Shown here: positions 36,710 through 45,307 of the stretch, piece by piece
Layout: each line of letters opens with the position of its first letter
How positions within the stretch are numbered: position 1 is the first letter of the stretch
DNA from: Clostridium sp. OS1-26
GTDB taxonomy: Bacteria > Bacillota > Clostridia > Clostridiales > Clostridiaceae
Direction: 5' to 3'
Assembly (NCBI RefSeq): GCF_030915445.1
Contig: NZ_CP133264.1
Span: 4,311,208 to 4,375,207 of the forward strand
Length of the DNA: 64,000 nucleotides
Program-made: the position numbers and the translations under genes
The notes under the pieces: generated by a model
The model's input: the letters and a program-made list of their open reading frames with translations, nothing else
The model's database searches: none
Told to the model about the DNA's origin: nothing

Positions 36710-38086
36710 TTGGCTAAATACAAATTAATATTGGACTTTATAAATAATCAGATACTTGATGGAAAAATAAAACCTGGTGAAAAGCTGCCTTCTATAAGGG
36801 AATTATGCAAATTTTTTGCTTGCAGCAAGGCAACAGTAATTAGAGCTTATGATGAACTTGAAGAAAATCATATGATATATGCTGTACCACAAAGTGGCTA
36901 TTATTTAGTGCCCAATAATATGAATGCTGATAGTAATTATAACAATAATATAATAAACTTTTCAGAAGCATCACCAGATAGCAATGCATTACCTTATATA
37001 GAGTTTCAGCATTGTTTAAATCAAGCGATAAATATATATAAAGATAGTCTTTTTAATTATTCTAATCCTCAAGGTTTGCAGCCATTATTAAAAGTTTTAT
37101 CAAAGGAATTTCAAAAATATCAAGTATTCACCGATGAAGATAAAATATTTATAACCAGTGGTTCACAACAGGCGATTAATATATTGAGTACATTGCCATT
37201 TCCTAATGGTAAGAAAAATGTACTTGTAGAACAACCTACCTACTATGGTGTATTAAAATCTCTTGAATATAATGGAGTCACGGCAATTGGGATTAGAAGG
37301 ACCTATAAAGGATTAGACTTTAGTGATCTAGAAAGGATTTTTAAGAATGGAAATATAAAGTTTTTTTACACAATTCCTAGATTTCATAATCCTACAGGAG
37401 GATCCTATTCATCAGAAGAAAAGAAGCAAATATTAAAACTAGCTGAAAGATATGATGTTTATATAGTAGAAGATGATTATTTAGGAGATTTAGATATTAA
37501 TAGCAAAGTAGATCCTATTTACTCTTATGATGACAATTGCAGAGTTATATATTTAAAAAGTTATTCTAAAGTATTTTTGCCTGGACTTAGGATTGCAGCT
37601 TTGGTATTGCCTAAAATGTTAACTAACATATTTTCTAAGTACAAATCCTGCGCAGATATAAGTACATCAGTACTTTCACAAGGAGCATTAGAAATATATA
37701 TTAAAAGTGGAATGTTTGACATGCATATAAGAAAGATAAAAAAACTCTACACAGAAAGAATGAATTGTTTAAAAGATGTAATACTATCTATAGATAAAAA
37801 TAGTGGAACATGGAACATACCGTCATCAGGCTTCTTTGCAAGTGTTGATATAGATAACAATATAAGTTTAGAAAACTTAGTTAATAACTTACGAATGAGA
37901 AATGTTAGGATTAAAAACATCAAGGATAACTATCTATTTAATTTTAATGGTGACAAACTGATAAGAATAGGTATAGCTACAGTTAATGAAGAAAAGATAA
38001 AAAAAGGAATACCTATATTAGTGGAGGAGATAATAAAAGAAAAGAATAACCTTTGGAAAGCTTCGAATGATATTTTTAGTTTATAA
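36710..38086 (+). CDS. MocR/PdxR-type GntR regulator with aminotransferase domain
   Basis: The 458-residue protein joins a GntR winged helix (KPGEKLPSIRELCKFFACSKATVIRAYDEL, residues ~22-52) to a fold-type I aminotransferase domain (TSGSQQAINILSTLPF, FYTIPRFHNPTGG, EDDYLGDLD and the PLP-lysine region YLKSYSKVFLPGLRIA). Such MocR proteins use PLP as a ligand to sense amines, amino acids or vitamin B6. The start is TTG 36710 with GAGGTG 7 bases upstream; a nearby ATG is in another frame. The divergent neighbour is a GNAT gene, which may be its target. Confidence 0.9.
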   Translation: MAKYKLILDFINNQILDGKIKPGEKLPSIRELCKFFACSKATVIRAYDELEENHMIYAVPQSGYYLVPNNMNADSNYNNNIINFSEASPDSNALPYIEFQHCLNQAINIYKDSLFNYSNPQGLQPLLKVLSKEFQKYQVFTDEDKIFITSGSQQAINILSTLPFPNGKKNVLVEQPTYYGVLKSLEYNGVTAIGIRRTYKGLDFSDLERIFKNGNIKFFYTIPRFHNPTGGSYSSEEKKQILKLAERYDVYIVEDDYLGDLDINSKVDPIYSYDDNCRVIYLKSYSKVFLPGLRIAALVLPKMLTNIFSKYKSCADISTSVLSQGALEIYIKSGMFDMHIRKIKKLYTERMNCLKDVILSIDKNSGTWNIPSSGFFASVDIDNNISLENLVNNLRMRNVRIKNIKDNYLFNFNGDKLIRIGIATVNEEKIKKGIPILVEEIIKEKNNLWKASNDIFSL

Positions 38087-38103
38087 AAATATCATTCGAA
38101 GCT
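38059..38103. other. Perfect 20-bp hairpin overlapping the MocR gene end
   Basis: Arms 38059-38078 and 38084-38103 are exact inverted copies around a 5-base loop that contains part of the stop-codon region. No T-run follows on either strand, so it may be a mRNA-protecting hairpin, a bidirectional terminator of unusual form, or a binding site. Confidence 0.6.
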
Positions 38104-38141
38104 AAACATGATTACATAGAGATAAAAGCTGAAATTTTGAA

Positions 38142-38759
38142 CTAATAAGGTTTTATAAACATTTGAGTCCAGTAGCAAACTCCACTAGGGCTTTTTGCAA
38201 GTCCTACACCTATTTCGCTGTATGCAGGGCTTAGTATATTACTTCTGTGTCCTGGTGAATTCATCCATGCTGTCATAACCTGTTCAGGTGTTTGTTGACC
38301 CATTGCGATGTTTTCACCTGCAGCAGAGAAGTTTAATCCAAAGGATTGTATCATTGTAAATGGTGAACCATAAGTAGGAGATGTATGTGAAAAATATCCT
38401 TTATCTATCATATCCTGTGATTTATATCTGGCAATTCTAGAAAGCTGCCAATTTGCTTTTAAAGGTGAAAGTCCAGCTTTAGCTCTTTCGGCATTTACTA
38501 AAGTAATTACTCTGTTTTCGGCGGTTTTAACATCCTGTATGTTTGGAACTGTTATTTTTTGTCCTGGATAGATTAAGTCGGGATTGCTAATTTGAGGATT
38601 AGCAGATATAATTTCACTTATTCCAATTTCATATTTTACTGCAATTTTCCACATGGAATCTCCAGGAGCTACTGTATAGGATATAGGTTGAGCATGAACT
38701 TTGCTGCCAAATAACATTAAGCATAAAAATGAACTTGCGAGTATTGTTTTTCTCTTCAA
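38142..38759 (-). CDS. Secreted LysM-CAP (SCP/YkwD-like) protein
   Basis: The 205-residue protein has a signal peptide (KRKTILASSFLCLMLFGSKVHA), one LysM peptidoglycan-binding repeat (YTVAPGDSMWKIAVKY to YPGQKITVP) and a CAP domain at residues ~80-205 (NAERAKAGLSPLKAN, GYFSHTSPTYGSPF, AGENIAMGQ, AWMNSPGHRSNILSP, YWTQMFIKP). Such proteins resemble spore-coat SafA/YkwD-like proteins and sit on the cell wall or spore. The TTG at 38759 has GAGGTG 6 bases before it, while the GTG at 38768 overlaps that site. Confidence 0.88.
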   Translation of the reverse strand: MKRKTILASSFLCLMLFGSKVHAQPISYTVAPGDSMWKIAVKYEIGISEIISANPQISNPDLIYPGQKITVPNIQDVKTAENRVITLVNAERAKAGLSPLKANWQLSRIARYKSQDMIDKGYFSHTSPTYGSPFTMIQSFGLNFSAAGENIAMGQQTPEQVMTAWMNSPGHRSNILSPAYSEIGVGLAKSPSGVCYWTQMFIKPY

Positions 38760-38768
38760 ATAAATCAC

Positions 38769-39060
38769 CTCGTTAAATATTGTGTGAAGGTTAGGTGAGA
38801 TTTATGTTATGTATATTGTGTAATTCATACAATAAAATATAGAAAATATATAGATATTTCAATAAGAAATAAATAGATATGAAGTTATTTATGTTGAATG
38901 TAAACAAGCATTATTATTTAAATTTAACTAGAAATAAAATTAAAATTTATATATAATATACATATAAGTATAATTATTCTATTATTTCACAAATAAAACA
39001 ATAATAACTGCAAGAATTTATTGTATTTAATTAGAGGATAAGGAGAAATACGGAGGATAT
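38769..39060. other. AT-rich divergent intergenic region before the agr genes
   Basis: No ORF of note is visible in the 292 bases. It carries the promoter of the LysM-CAP gene on one side and the response regulator gene on the other, the latter ending in a strong CGGAGG ribosome binding site. TATAATATA near 38955 is a possible -10 box. I see no clear repeat. Confidence 0.4.
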
Positions 39061-39771
39061 ATGGTTAAAATAGCTATTTGTGATGATGAAAAAATAATTT
39101 TGGAATGTATGTATAATAAGATAAAAAAAATAGCTCATAAATTATATGAAGATATAGATATAAAAAAGTTTATTAATGGGAATGAATTGTTAGTAGAAAT
39201 TACAAATGCTGAACATTTTGATATATTATTTTTAGACATAGATATGCCAGAAATAAATGGATTTGAAATAGCTAACTTAGTAAGAAAATATAATAAGGAA
39301 ATTATTATAATATTCTTAACATCTATGGATGAATTGGTTTATGAATCTTTTAAGTATAACCCATTTAGATTTTTAAGAAAGCAAAAGGTGGACGAAGAAC
39401 TAGTTGAGGTGTTTACTTCTGCTGTTAATTCCATTGAAAAAGTTAAAGAAAAACAGTATGTCTTTAATACTGATTTTGGAAAAGTTAAATTATATTTAAA
39501 TGATATTATATATATTGAGTGCATAAATAGAAAAGTATATTTAAAAACTTTTAATGTAAAATACAAATTATTAAATACTCAATTTAATAGTTTAATCAAT
39601 GAATTTGATGGCAAAAGTTTTATTCTAGTACATAGATCTTGTATGGTTAATCTTAAATATGTATTTAGCATCAACAAATTAGATATAATGCTAGATAATA
39701 AAGAAAAATTACCAATAAGTAGATATAGAGTAAATGACATAAAAAGAGCATTTACATTATATGCAGAGTAA
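39061..39771 (+). CDS. LytTR-family response regulator (AgrA-like)
   Basis: The 236-residue regulator has an N-terminal receiver domain (AICDDEKIILECMYN, phosphoacceptor in ILFLDIDMPEINGFEIA) and a C-terminal LytTR DNA-binding domain (DIIYIECINRKVYLKT, SFILVHRSCMVNLKYV). This is the AgrA/VirR class that binds tandem repeats near promoters. GGAGG precedes the ATG by 5 bases. The histidine kinase gene follows 5 bases later, and the agrB-agrD pair comes next, so it is most likely the output of the peptide signal made there. Confidence 0.9.
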   Translation: MVKIAICDDEKIILECMYNKIKKIAHKLYEDIDIKKFINGNELLVEITNAEHFDILFLDIDMPEINGFEIANLVRKYNKEIIIIFLTSMDELVYESFKYNPFRFLRKQKVDEELVEVFTSAVNSIEKVKEKQYVFNTDFGKVKLYLNDIIYIECINRKVYLKTFNVKYKLLNTQFNSLINEFDGKSFILVHRSCMVNLKYVFSINKLDIMLDNKEKLPISRYRVNDIKRAFTLYAE

Positions 39772-39776
39772 AGATT

Positions 39777-41093
39777 ATGGATATTTTAGTAAGTAAATTA
39801 ATGGAGTTCTCATTTGGATTATGTGAAAGTATTATATTTTTTAATTTCTTTTCTAATATCTTTAATAAAAAAATAGCTAATAAATGCATATATACAGGAA
39901 TAATTATTTTATATTCTATGGTTATATATTATTCAACTAATATGACATACTTTTCTATTAGTAAACTAATTTTATCTATTAGTGTTTTAATACTTTTGGT
40001 TGTAATTTTATATGAAGGAACTTTAAAAAATAAAATAATATTTACAATAATTGCAGTTATAGTAATGATTTTAAGTGATATAGTTGTAGCCAATATATTA
40101 ATGATAGTTATGAAAATAGACTTACAAAAAATGCTTTTTGAAGAAAATTGGTCTAGAGTATTTTTAGTATGTCTTTGCAAAATGTTAGTGTTTATTATAT
40201 TAAAAATGATTTGTTATTTTGTTGATAAAGCCAATTTAGATATTCCATTAGAATATTGGTATATGGTTTTAACTATATTTTCTATACTATTCATTATTTT
40301 GACATTAATAGGTAAAATTGGAGCTATGTCGCAATATTATTTTGATAAATCTATATATTTTATAGTATGCTCTGTTGGAATTTTAATTATAACTATTTTT
40401 ATTAATTATATTTTTCTTAAATTAGGTAAGTATTATGAAAAAGAACAAGAATATAAAATAATTGAATTGAAAAGTGAAATAATGGAAAAACACTACTTAG
40501 AAAAAGAGGAATTATATAATGAAACTCGTAAGCTTAGACATGATTTTAAAAATCATATTATTTGTACTTTATCTTTAATTAAAAATAATAAAATACAGGA
40601 AGGAATAGAATATATAGAAAGTATAAATAATGTTGTAGTTTTAGATTCAATTCTAATAAGAAGTGGAAATGATATAGTTGATGCTATATTAAATCAAAAA
40701 AGTATTTTAGCAGAAGAATATAATATTAATATAGATGTAAAAGCCAACATACCAAAGGAAATAAAGATAAAATCTATAGATCTATTATCTGTATTAAGCA
40801 ATATTATTGATAATGCAATAGAAGCTTCTAGAGAGATTAATAATGAAGATAAAAAAAGAATAGATGTAAGAATAAATCCATATAAAGACTATTTGCTCAT
40901 TTCAATTTCTAATTCAGCTAAGACAAACCCTATAAGTACAATGAAAAAATTTCAAAGTACTAAAAAAGATAAAAAGAATCATGGATTGGGAGTTAAGATA
41001 ATAAATAATATAGCAGAAAAATATGATGGCTTTGTAGAATATTTTTATAAAGATAATATATTTACAATAAAAATATTGATGAAATTGATCTAA
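39777..41093 (+). CDS. AgrC-like sensor histidine kinase
   Basis: The 438-residue protein has six or so N-terminal membrane helices (up to ~residue 215), a coiled linker (EKEQEYKIIELKSEIMEKHYLEKEE), the HPK10 phosphoacceptor region (ETRKLRHDFKNHIICTL) with the typical RHDFKNH, and a GHKL ATPase domain (LSVLSNIIDNAIEAS, GLGVKIINNIAEKYDG). This is the signal-peptide-sensing kinase class of Agr systems. It follows the response regulator with a 5-base gap, an inverse order compared with agrBDCA of staphylococci. A strong terminator follows. Confidence 0.9.
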   Translation: MDILVSKLMEFSFGLCESIIFFNFFSNIFNKKIANKCIYTGIIILYSMVIYYSTNMTYFSISKLILSISVLILLVVILYEGTLKNKIIFTIIAVIVMILSDIVVANILMIVMKIDLQKMLFEENWSRVFLVCLCKMLVFIILKMICYFVDKANLDIPLEYWYMVLTIFSILFIILTLIGKIGAMSQYYFDKSIYFIVCSVGILIITIFINYIFLKLGKYYEKEQEYKIIELKSEIMEKHYLEKEELYNETRKLRHDFKNHIICTLSLIKNNKIQEGIEYIESINNVVVLDSILIRSGNDIVDAILNQKSILAEEYNINIDVKANIPKEIKIKSIDLLSVLSNIIDNAIEASREINNEDKKRIDVRINPYKDYLLISISNSAKTNPISTMKKFQSTKKDKKNHGLGVKIINNIAEKYDGFVEYFYKDNIFTIKILMKLI

Positions 41094-41126
41094 ACAATAG
41101 AAGTGTATTAAATTTATTTTAATTAT

Positions 41127-41181
41127 ATAAAAGAAGACATTTAAAACGAGGTAAAATTCGTTTTGAATTGTCTTCTTTTAT
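41127..41181 (+). terminator. Long terminator after the kinase gene
   Basis: ATAAAAGAAGACA (41127-41139) pairs exactly with TGTCTTCTTTTAT (41169-41181), and an inner AAAACGA/TCGTTTT stem extends it. The T-rich right arm supports termination. It separates the kinase/regulator genes from agrB, which must have its own promoter. Confidence 0.85.
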
Positions 41182-41300
41182 ATTTTATGTAAATTAATAT
41201 CAAAAAATACTATTCGGTAGCAAAATTACGCTATTGAGTAAGGAAAGGAATAAAATTGAAAAAAATATGCTATAATTTTGTCCAAAAGAGGTGAATAAAT

Positions 41301-41921
41301 TTGCTAGAACATTTTGCTGAAGACATAACTTTCATTTTAGTAAAAAATAAAATAATAGAGATAGAAGATAGAGATATTTATATATATGGATTTCAGATTA
41401 TTATATCAACATTAATTATTACAATGCTCTTATTAATTTTGGGAATTATGTTGAACAAAGTCATTTTAACTTTATTGTTTATTTCAACTTTTATAATTTT
41501 AAGATCATGTACAGGAGGATATCATGCTGAAAGCTTCGGCGGATGCTTGATAATAACTATATTAATATATTTAAGTGAACTTTTAATAAATTACTTACTA
41601 CTCGATAAGTATAAAACAATTTTAGGAATGATTTTTGTAATAGTTTCAACATTAGTTATTTATAGAGTATCACCAGTAGAACATAAAAATAATCCATTAT
41701 CATTAGATGAAAAGAAAAAATTTAAAAAAATGAGCAGAATAATAATTTCAGTAATAGATGTACTTATAAGTATAGGATTTTACACTAATTACATTTCAAT
41801 AGATATAACATTTGTAATTAGTTTAACAATATTAGCAATATCAATTCTTACAATAATACCAGCATTAAAGGAAGGGAAAGAAAGTTATGATCAAAGAAAA
41901 AATTTTAAGATCAATAGCTAA
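41301..41921 (+). CDS. agrB: Accessory gene regulator protein AgrB
   Basis: The 206-residue membrane endopeptidase cleaves and cyclises the AgrD precursor. The catalytic pair is in RSCTGGYHAESFGGC, where His75 and Cys82 align with the known His77/Cys84 of staphylococcal AgrB. Several hydrophobic helices match the family. It starts at TTG 41301 with AGAGGTG upstream. Its 3' end overlaps the agrD gene by 35 bases in another frame, as in other agr loci. Confidence 0.93.
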   Translation: MLEHFAEDITFILVKNKIIEIEDRDIYIYGFQIIISTLIITMLLLILGIMLNKVILTLLFISTFIILRSCTGGYHAESFGGCLIITILIYLSELLINYLLLDKYKTILGMIFVIVSTLVIYRVSPVEHKNNPLSLDEKKKFKKMSRIIISVIDVLISIGFYTNYISIDITFVISLTILAISILTIIPALKEGKESYDQRKNFKINS

Positions 41922-42015
41922 TGCTACAAGAAAGATTGCAAAATTAGCAAATTCTAATGCATCATTTTATTATTCTTATCAACCTAAAGTACCTGAAATT
42001 TTAAAGAAAAATTAA
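41887..42015 (+). CDS. agrD: AgrD-type autoinducer precursor with a serine in place of the ring cysteine
   Basis: This 42-residue peptide has an amphipathic N-terminus (MIKEKILRSIANATRKIAKL), a core NASFYYSYQP and a C-terminal charged tail (KVPEILKKN). It aligns with clostridial AgrD peptides such as the C. perfringens type, where CLWFT-HQP becomes SFYYS-YQP; Ser26 replaces the cysteine and there is no cysteine anywhere. The mature signal would be a five-residue lactone ring (SFYYS) instead of a thiolactone. GGAAGGG lies about 10 bases upstream. The overlap with agrB and the family layout make this a strong call despite the size. Confidence 0.85.
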   Translation: MIKEKILRSIANATRKIAKLANSNASFYYSYQPKVPEILKKN

Positions 42016-42102
42016 TAAAAATGTAATTTTAAAAATTATAATTTTATAAAAAATAAAACAAATATAATTTGAAATACAATATTTTTAGGAGGGGTTAGAA
42101 AA

Positions 42103-44268
42103 GTGGATGTTATTCAACAAACTAACAGAACAATTTTATTTGAGGAAATAAATCCGGAAAGGTTAGATTTAATTTCAGTTGTAGGAGATACAAAGGATTT
42201 AAATAGTTTAAATGATGACAAAATAAAGGAAATTAACGAACTTCTTTTAGTTAATAGCTTTGATGAATTTTTAGAGAAATTTGCCCCAGTTGTGTATTCC
42301 TTCTACAATGCAAATAACCAAAAGGTTATGTATACATTAAAAAAACCAGAAAATATTCCAGATGGACATGTAACAGAAATTCCGATTAATCAATCAAATG
42401 ATTTCTTAAAGATGCTGTTCACTTTAATTGATACAAAAAGAGCACAAGGAATAGCAAATGTAGATTTTAAATTTGAAAATTTATTAGATATGATATCACC
42501 AAAAAAAGTTATGGACGATATAAAACAATCTAGAAAAGAAATTCAATATAATTACAGTAAGTATGAAGCTTTAGATGATGAAGATCCAAGTAAATTGGAT
42601 TTAGGGGACAAGCTTAATGATATGTTTGAAGAAGCTAGTGGAAATTACAACAATATTATGGCAATGCTTCCATTAGCAATTGAAGATATAAAGACAAGAC
42701 TTCTTCTTGGAGCAGATAGTGAAAAAAATACTGATGTACCATTGCAAATAGGTGTTTTAAGCATGGGAGAAAATGGAGAACTAAAAGTTTTAGAAGCTCC
42801 AAAGCCAGAAGAAACTTCCTTAGTTGCGATAGATGACAATGCAAATTTAGGATTAATAGAAGCTTTTGAAGATGACTATGATGCTCTTAATGAAGTTAAA
42901 TCTGATTATGTAAAGAGTTTAGTTGTAAGAACATTTTGTCCTTTAACTTCAACTATGGAAAGCTCAATTGATCTAGCTGTAGAAGTAGAAAATTATAATA
43001 CTTATCTAGAATTTTATAAGAACTCTAAAGATGATTTTATTAAAACAGTTAAACCTTTAATTGAGAAGATTTTAGGAGTAAAGATGTTCTTTGATCAATA
43101 TCAGACAAAGAATAAAGGGATGAAACCTTCTTTATTAGTTACAAATACAAAGCTTAATAGATTAGTTAGTTCTAATAATTTGCCAAGATTAAAAACTTAT
43201 TTAAGTTCAGTAAATGATAAAAATGATTTTACCAATGCAATTTGGTTTGGTATTGTGCCATCTATTGAACTTGAAGCACAAGCAAAGAATAAAGTTAAAA
43301 GAGAAAGATTTAAAGCAAATAAGAAAGTTGAAAAGACAGATTCAAATACTATGGAAGATTTATCAATGCTTTTAGATGTAGTTCAGAAATATCGTATGCA
43401 AATCTTTTTTAGTTTTGAACCAAGAGAAGATACCACATTTAATCATGTGGCAACAGCTGGGATTGATAAATTTATGGATAAATGTGCGCCTTTATTACGT
43501 AACACTTATAGTGAATTTGCAATTCCATGTATACCTAATTTTACAGTTATTCCAAAAGAAAAATCAGGAGTAATTTTAGATAAGAGAATGATCTTTTCAG
43601 AAAATGGCTCTGCAGAATTATCTAAAGAAAAAGAAGATATTCTTAAACTTTGGATAGAAGGGGTTTATATTGGAAGTTCATATATAGCAGCAGGAATTAC
43701 AGCTGCATACCAATGTCCAGATTTCTTAAGAGAATATTATGGTGACGTGTTTAGTGAATATCCAGGAGTTAGATTTGATATAGAATCCTCTGACAATGCA
43801 CTAAGAGTCACAACAACGCTAGCAAAAGAAATATCAGGCTTTACTAATGAAATTAAAAATTCAATAAACAGAAAAAACTTTGGATTTGTTTTTTCATCAG
43901 AAAATGCGCAATTACAAGGAAAAGAGATAAAGCAAATAACCGTATACAAAGCGAGAAGTTTGCAAGCCACAGAAAATGATTTTGAATCAATCTATAAAAC
44001 ATTAGTAACAACTTATATAGAAAGAATGCTAAGATTCTATACTAATGATTTTAAAGAGGATAATATTGTTAAATTCTTTAGTAATAATCCAAATAGTGTC
44101 AAGAGCAAATGGATGGCACATAAAGAGCATATAAATGCCATTATACAAGATGGGGATGATATTAACTTTATAATAAACGATAAGAATGGAACATGTAATA
44201 TTGACCTTGTATTTAATGGTAATGTTAAGAACTTAGAAGTGGAAATTACACGCAGCGATGCTAGTTAA
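42103..44268 (+). CDS. Putative contractile-sheath protein (TssB-TssC-like fusion)
   Basis: This 721-residue protein opens the cluster. It is not confidently assigned, but its size and composition fit a fused sheath. Residues ~1-170 include VDFKFENLLDMISPKKVMDDI, resembling the TssB segment that ends in FxFxSxxDFSP. The C-terminal part (SSYIAAGITAAYQCP, a flexible INRKNFGFVFSSENAQ loop and RMLRFYTNDF near the end) parallels the order of TssC core elements. It directly precedes two tube-like genes, as sheath genes precede tube genes in many contractile systems. The GTG start follows AGGAGGGG by about 8 bases. A cytoplasmic sheath role is an inference. Confidence 0.55.
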   Translation: MDVIQQTNRTILFEEINPERLDLISVVGDTKDLNSLNDDKIKEINELLLVNSFDEFLEKFAPVVYSFYNANNQKVMYTLKKPENIPDGHVTEIPINQSNDFLKMLFTLIDTKRAQGIANVDFKFENLLDMISPKKVMDDIKQSRKEIQYNYSKYEALDDEDPSKLDLGDKLNDMFEEASGNYNNIMAMLPLAIEDIKTRLLLGADSEKNTDVPLQIGVLSMGENGELKVLEAPKPEETSLVAIDDNANLGLIEAFEDDYDALNEVKSDYVKSLVVRTFCPLTSTMESSIDLAVEVENYNTYLEFYKNSKDDFIKTVKPLIEKILGVKMFFDQYQTKNKGMKPSLLVTNTKLNRLVSSNNLPRLKTYLSSVNDKNDFTNAIWFGIVPSIELEAQAKNKVKRERFKANKKVEKTDSNTMEDLSMLLDVVQKYRMQIFFSFEPREDTTFNHVATAGIDKFMDKCAPLLRNTYSEFAIPCIPNFTVIPKEKSGVILDKRMIFSENGSAELSKEKEDILKLWIEGVYIGSSYIAAGITAAYQCPDFLREYYGDVFSEYPGVRFDIESSDNALRVTTTLAKEISGFTNEIKNSINRKNFGFVFSSENAQLQGKEIKQITVYKARSLQATENDFESIYKTLVTTYIERMLRFYTNDFKEDNIVKFFSNNPNSVKSKWMAHKEHINAIIQDGDDINFIINDKNGTCNIDLVFNGNVKNLEVEITRSDAS

Positions 44269-44331
44269 TTTTAATAGGTATCAATAATATCTATTTTAAT
44301 TATAAATAAAAATTAAAGGGAGGACAAAAAA

Positions 44332-44757
44332 ATGGGATTTAGAGTAAAAGTTGAAGGTGCAGAAAGTATCAATTTAAATATTGAAAGTGTTTTAACTGTA
44401 GAATTTAAAACAGATACTCCAGATGATTCTAATGCGCGTTCAACAGATTTAGGAACATCATTAGCTATTACTGGTAAAATATTAACACCAGTAGGCGGAG
44501 AGGCAGCAGATGGGACTATTAAATTAGCACAATGGTCACTTGTACCTGCTGAAAAAGCAGATTGTTATAGAAATGTACAAGTAGATGTTATTTCTGCTTC
44601 ACAGGTAGTAAGACAACTTACTTTACCTAATGCCTTTGTAGTTAACTACGAAGAGCATTATGGTGATGGAGAAGGTGTAGGTACATTTAAACTATATGTT
44701 AAACAAAAGAAAGACAAAACTGCTAAAGTTAAATTTGAAGGTGGATTCGGAGAATAA
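44332..44757 (+). CDS. Putative tube protein 1 (Hcp-like)
   Basis: The 141-residue protein is predicted to be almost all beta strand, with no signal peptide, as for Hcp/gp19 tube proteins. Features are GFRVKVEGAESINLNIESV at the start, WSLVPAEKADCYRNVQVDV in the middle and YEEHYGDGEGVGTFKLYVKQKKDK near the end. It is about 60% identical, without gaps, to the next gene. GGGAGG precedes the ATG. Inner-tube identity rests on size, fold composition and position after the sheath candidate. Confidence 0.6.
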   Translation: MGFRVKVEGAESINLNIESVLTVEFKTDTPDDSNARSTDLGTSLAITGKILTPVGGEAADGTIKLAQWSLVPAEKADCYRNVQVDVISASQVVRQLTLPNAFVVNYEEHYGDGEGVGTFKLYVKQKKDKTAKVKFEGGFGE

Positions 44758-44784
44758 AAAATAAGATAGGGAGGACATGAAAAA

Positions 44785-45210
44785 ATGGGATTTAAAGTTA
44801 AAATTGAAGGTGCAGAAACAATTGATCTTAGTATAGAAAGCGTTCAAAATGTAAAGCTTATAACAGACACTCCAGAAGATACAAATGCTCGTTCAAAAGA
44901 TGTAGGAAGCACAATGATTATAAGCGGTAAAATATTAACTGCTGTTGATGGAGATCCATTTGATAGTACAAGAAAAATGGGAACTTGGTCATTAGTACCA
45001 GCAGAAAAAGCAGATTGTTACAGAAAGCTTACTGTAGAAGTAATTTCTGCTGATCAGGTAATAAGAAAAATAACTTATCCAAATGCTTTTGTAGTAGATT
45101 ATAAAGAACATTTTGGAGATACTGAAGGTATCGGTACATTTGAACTTATAGTAAGACAAAAGAAGGACAAGTTAAGCTTAGTGACTATAGAAGGTGGATA
45201 TAGCGCTTAA
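44785..45210 (+). CDS. Putative tube protein 2 (Hcp-like paralogue)
   Basis: This 141-residue paralogue of the preceding gene has identical length and shared blocks DTPEDTNARSKDVG, ITGK/ISGKILT, WSLVPAEKADCYR and NAFVV-Y-EH-GD-EG-GTF. It differs most at residues 55-66 and at the termini, suggesting alternate tube rings or a cap-proximal ring. GGGAGG precedes the start. A strong hairpin follows (45229-45277), so these first three genes can be expressed more highly than those downstream. Confidence 0.6.
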   Translation: MGFKVKIEGAETIDLSIESVQNVKLITDTPEDTNARSKDVGSTMIISGKILTAVDGDPFDSTRKMGTWSLVPAEKADCYRKLTVEVISADQVIRKITYPNAFVVDYKEHFGDTEGIGTFELIVRQKKDKLSLVTIEGGYSA

Positions 45211-45228
45211 TATTAAAAGACTATAATT

Positions 45229-45277
45229 GATTTTTCTCTTGAAAATAAATTAGATTTTTTCAAGAGAAAAATCTTTT
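45229..45277 (+). terminator. Internal terminator/attenuator within the cluster
   Basis: GATTTTTCTCTTGAAAA (45229-45245) pairs exactly with TTTTCAAGAGAAAAATC (45257-45273), then TTTT. The next gene starts 31 bases later in the same direction. Partial read-through would give more sheath and tube transcript than downstream transcript. Confidence 0.75.
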
Positions 45278-45307
45278 GCTATCAAAAATAAAAAACTGAG
45301 GTGTAAT

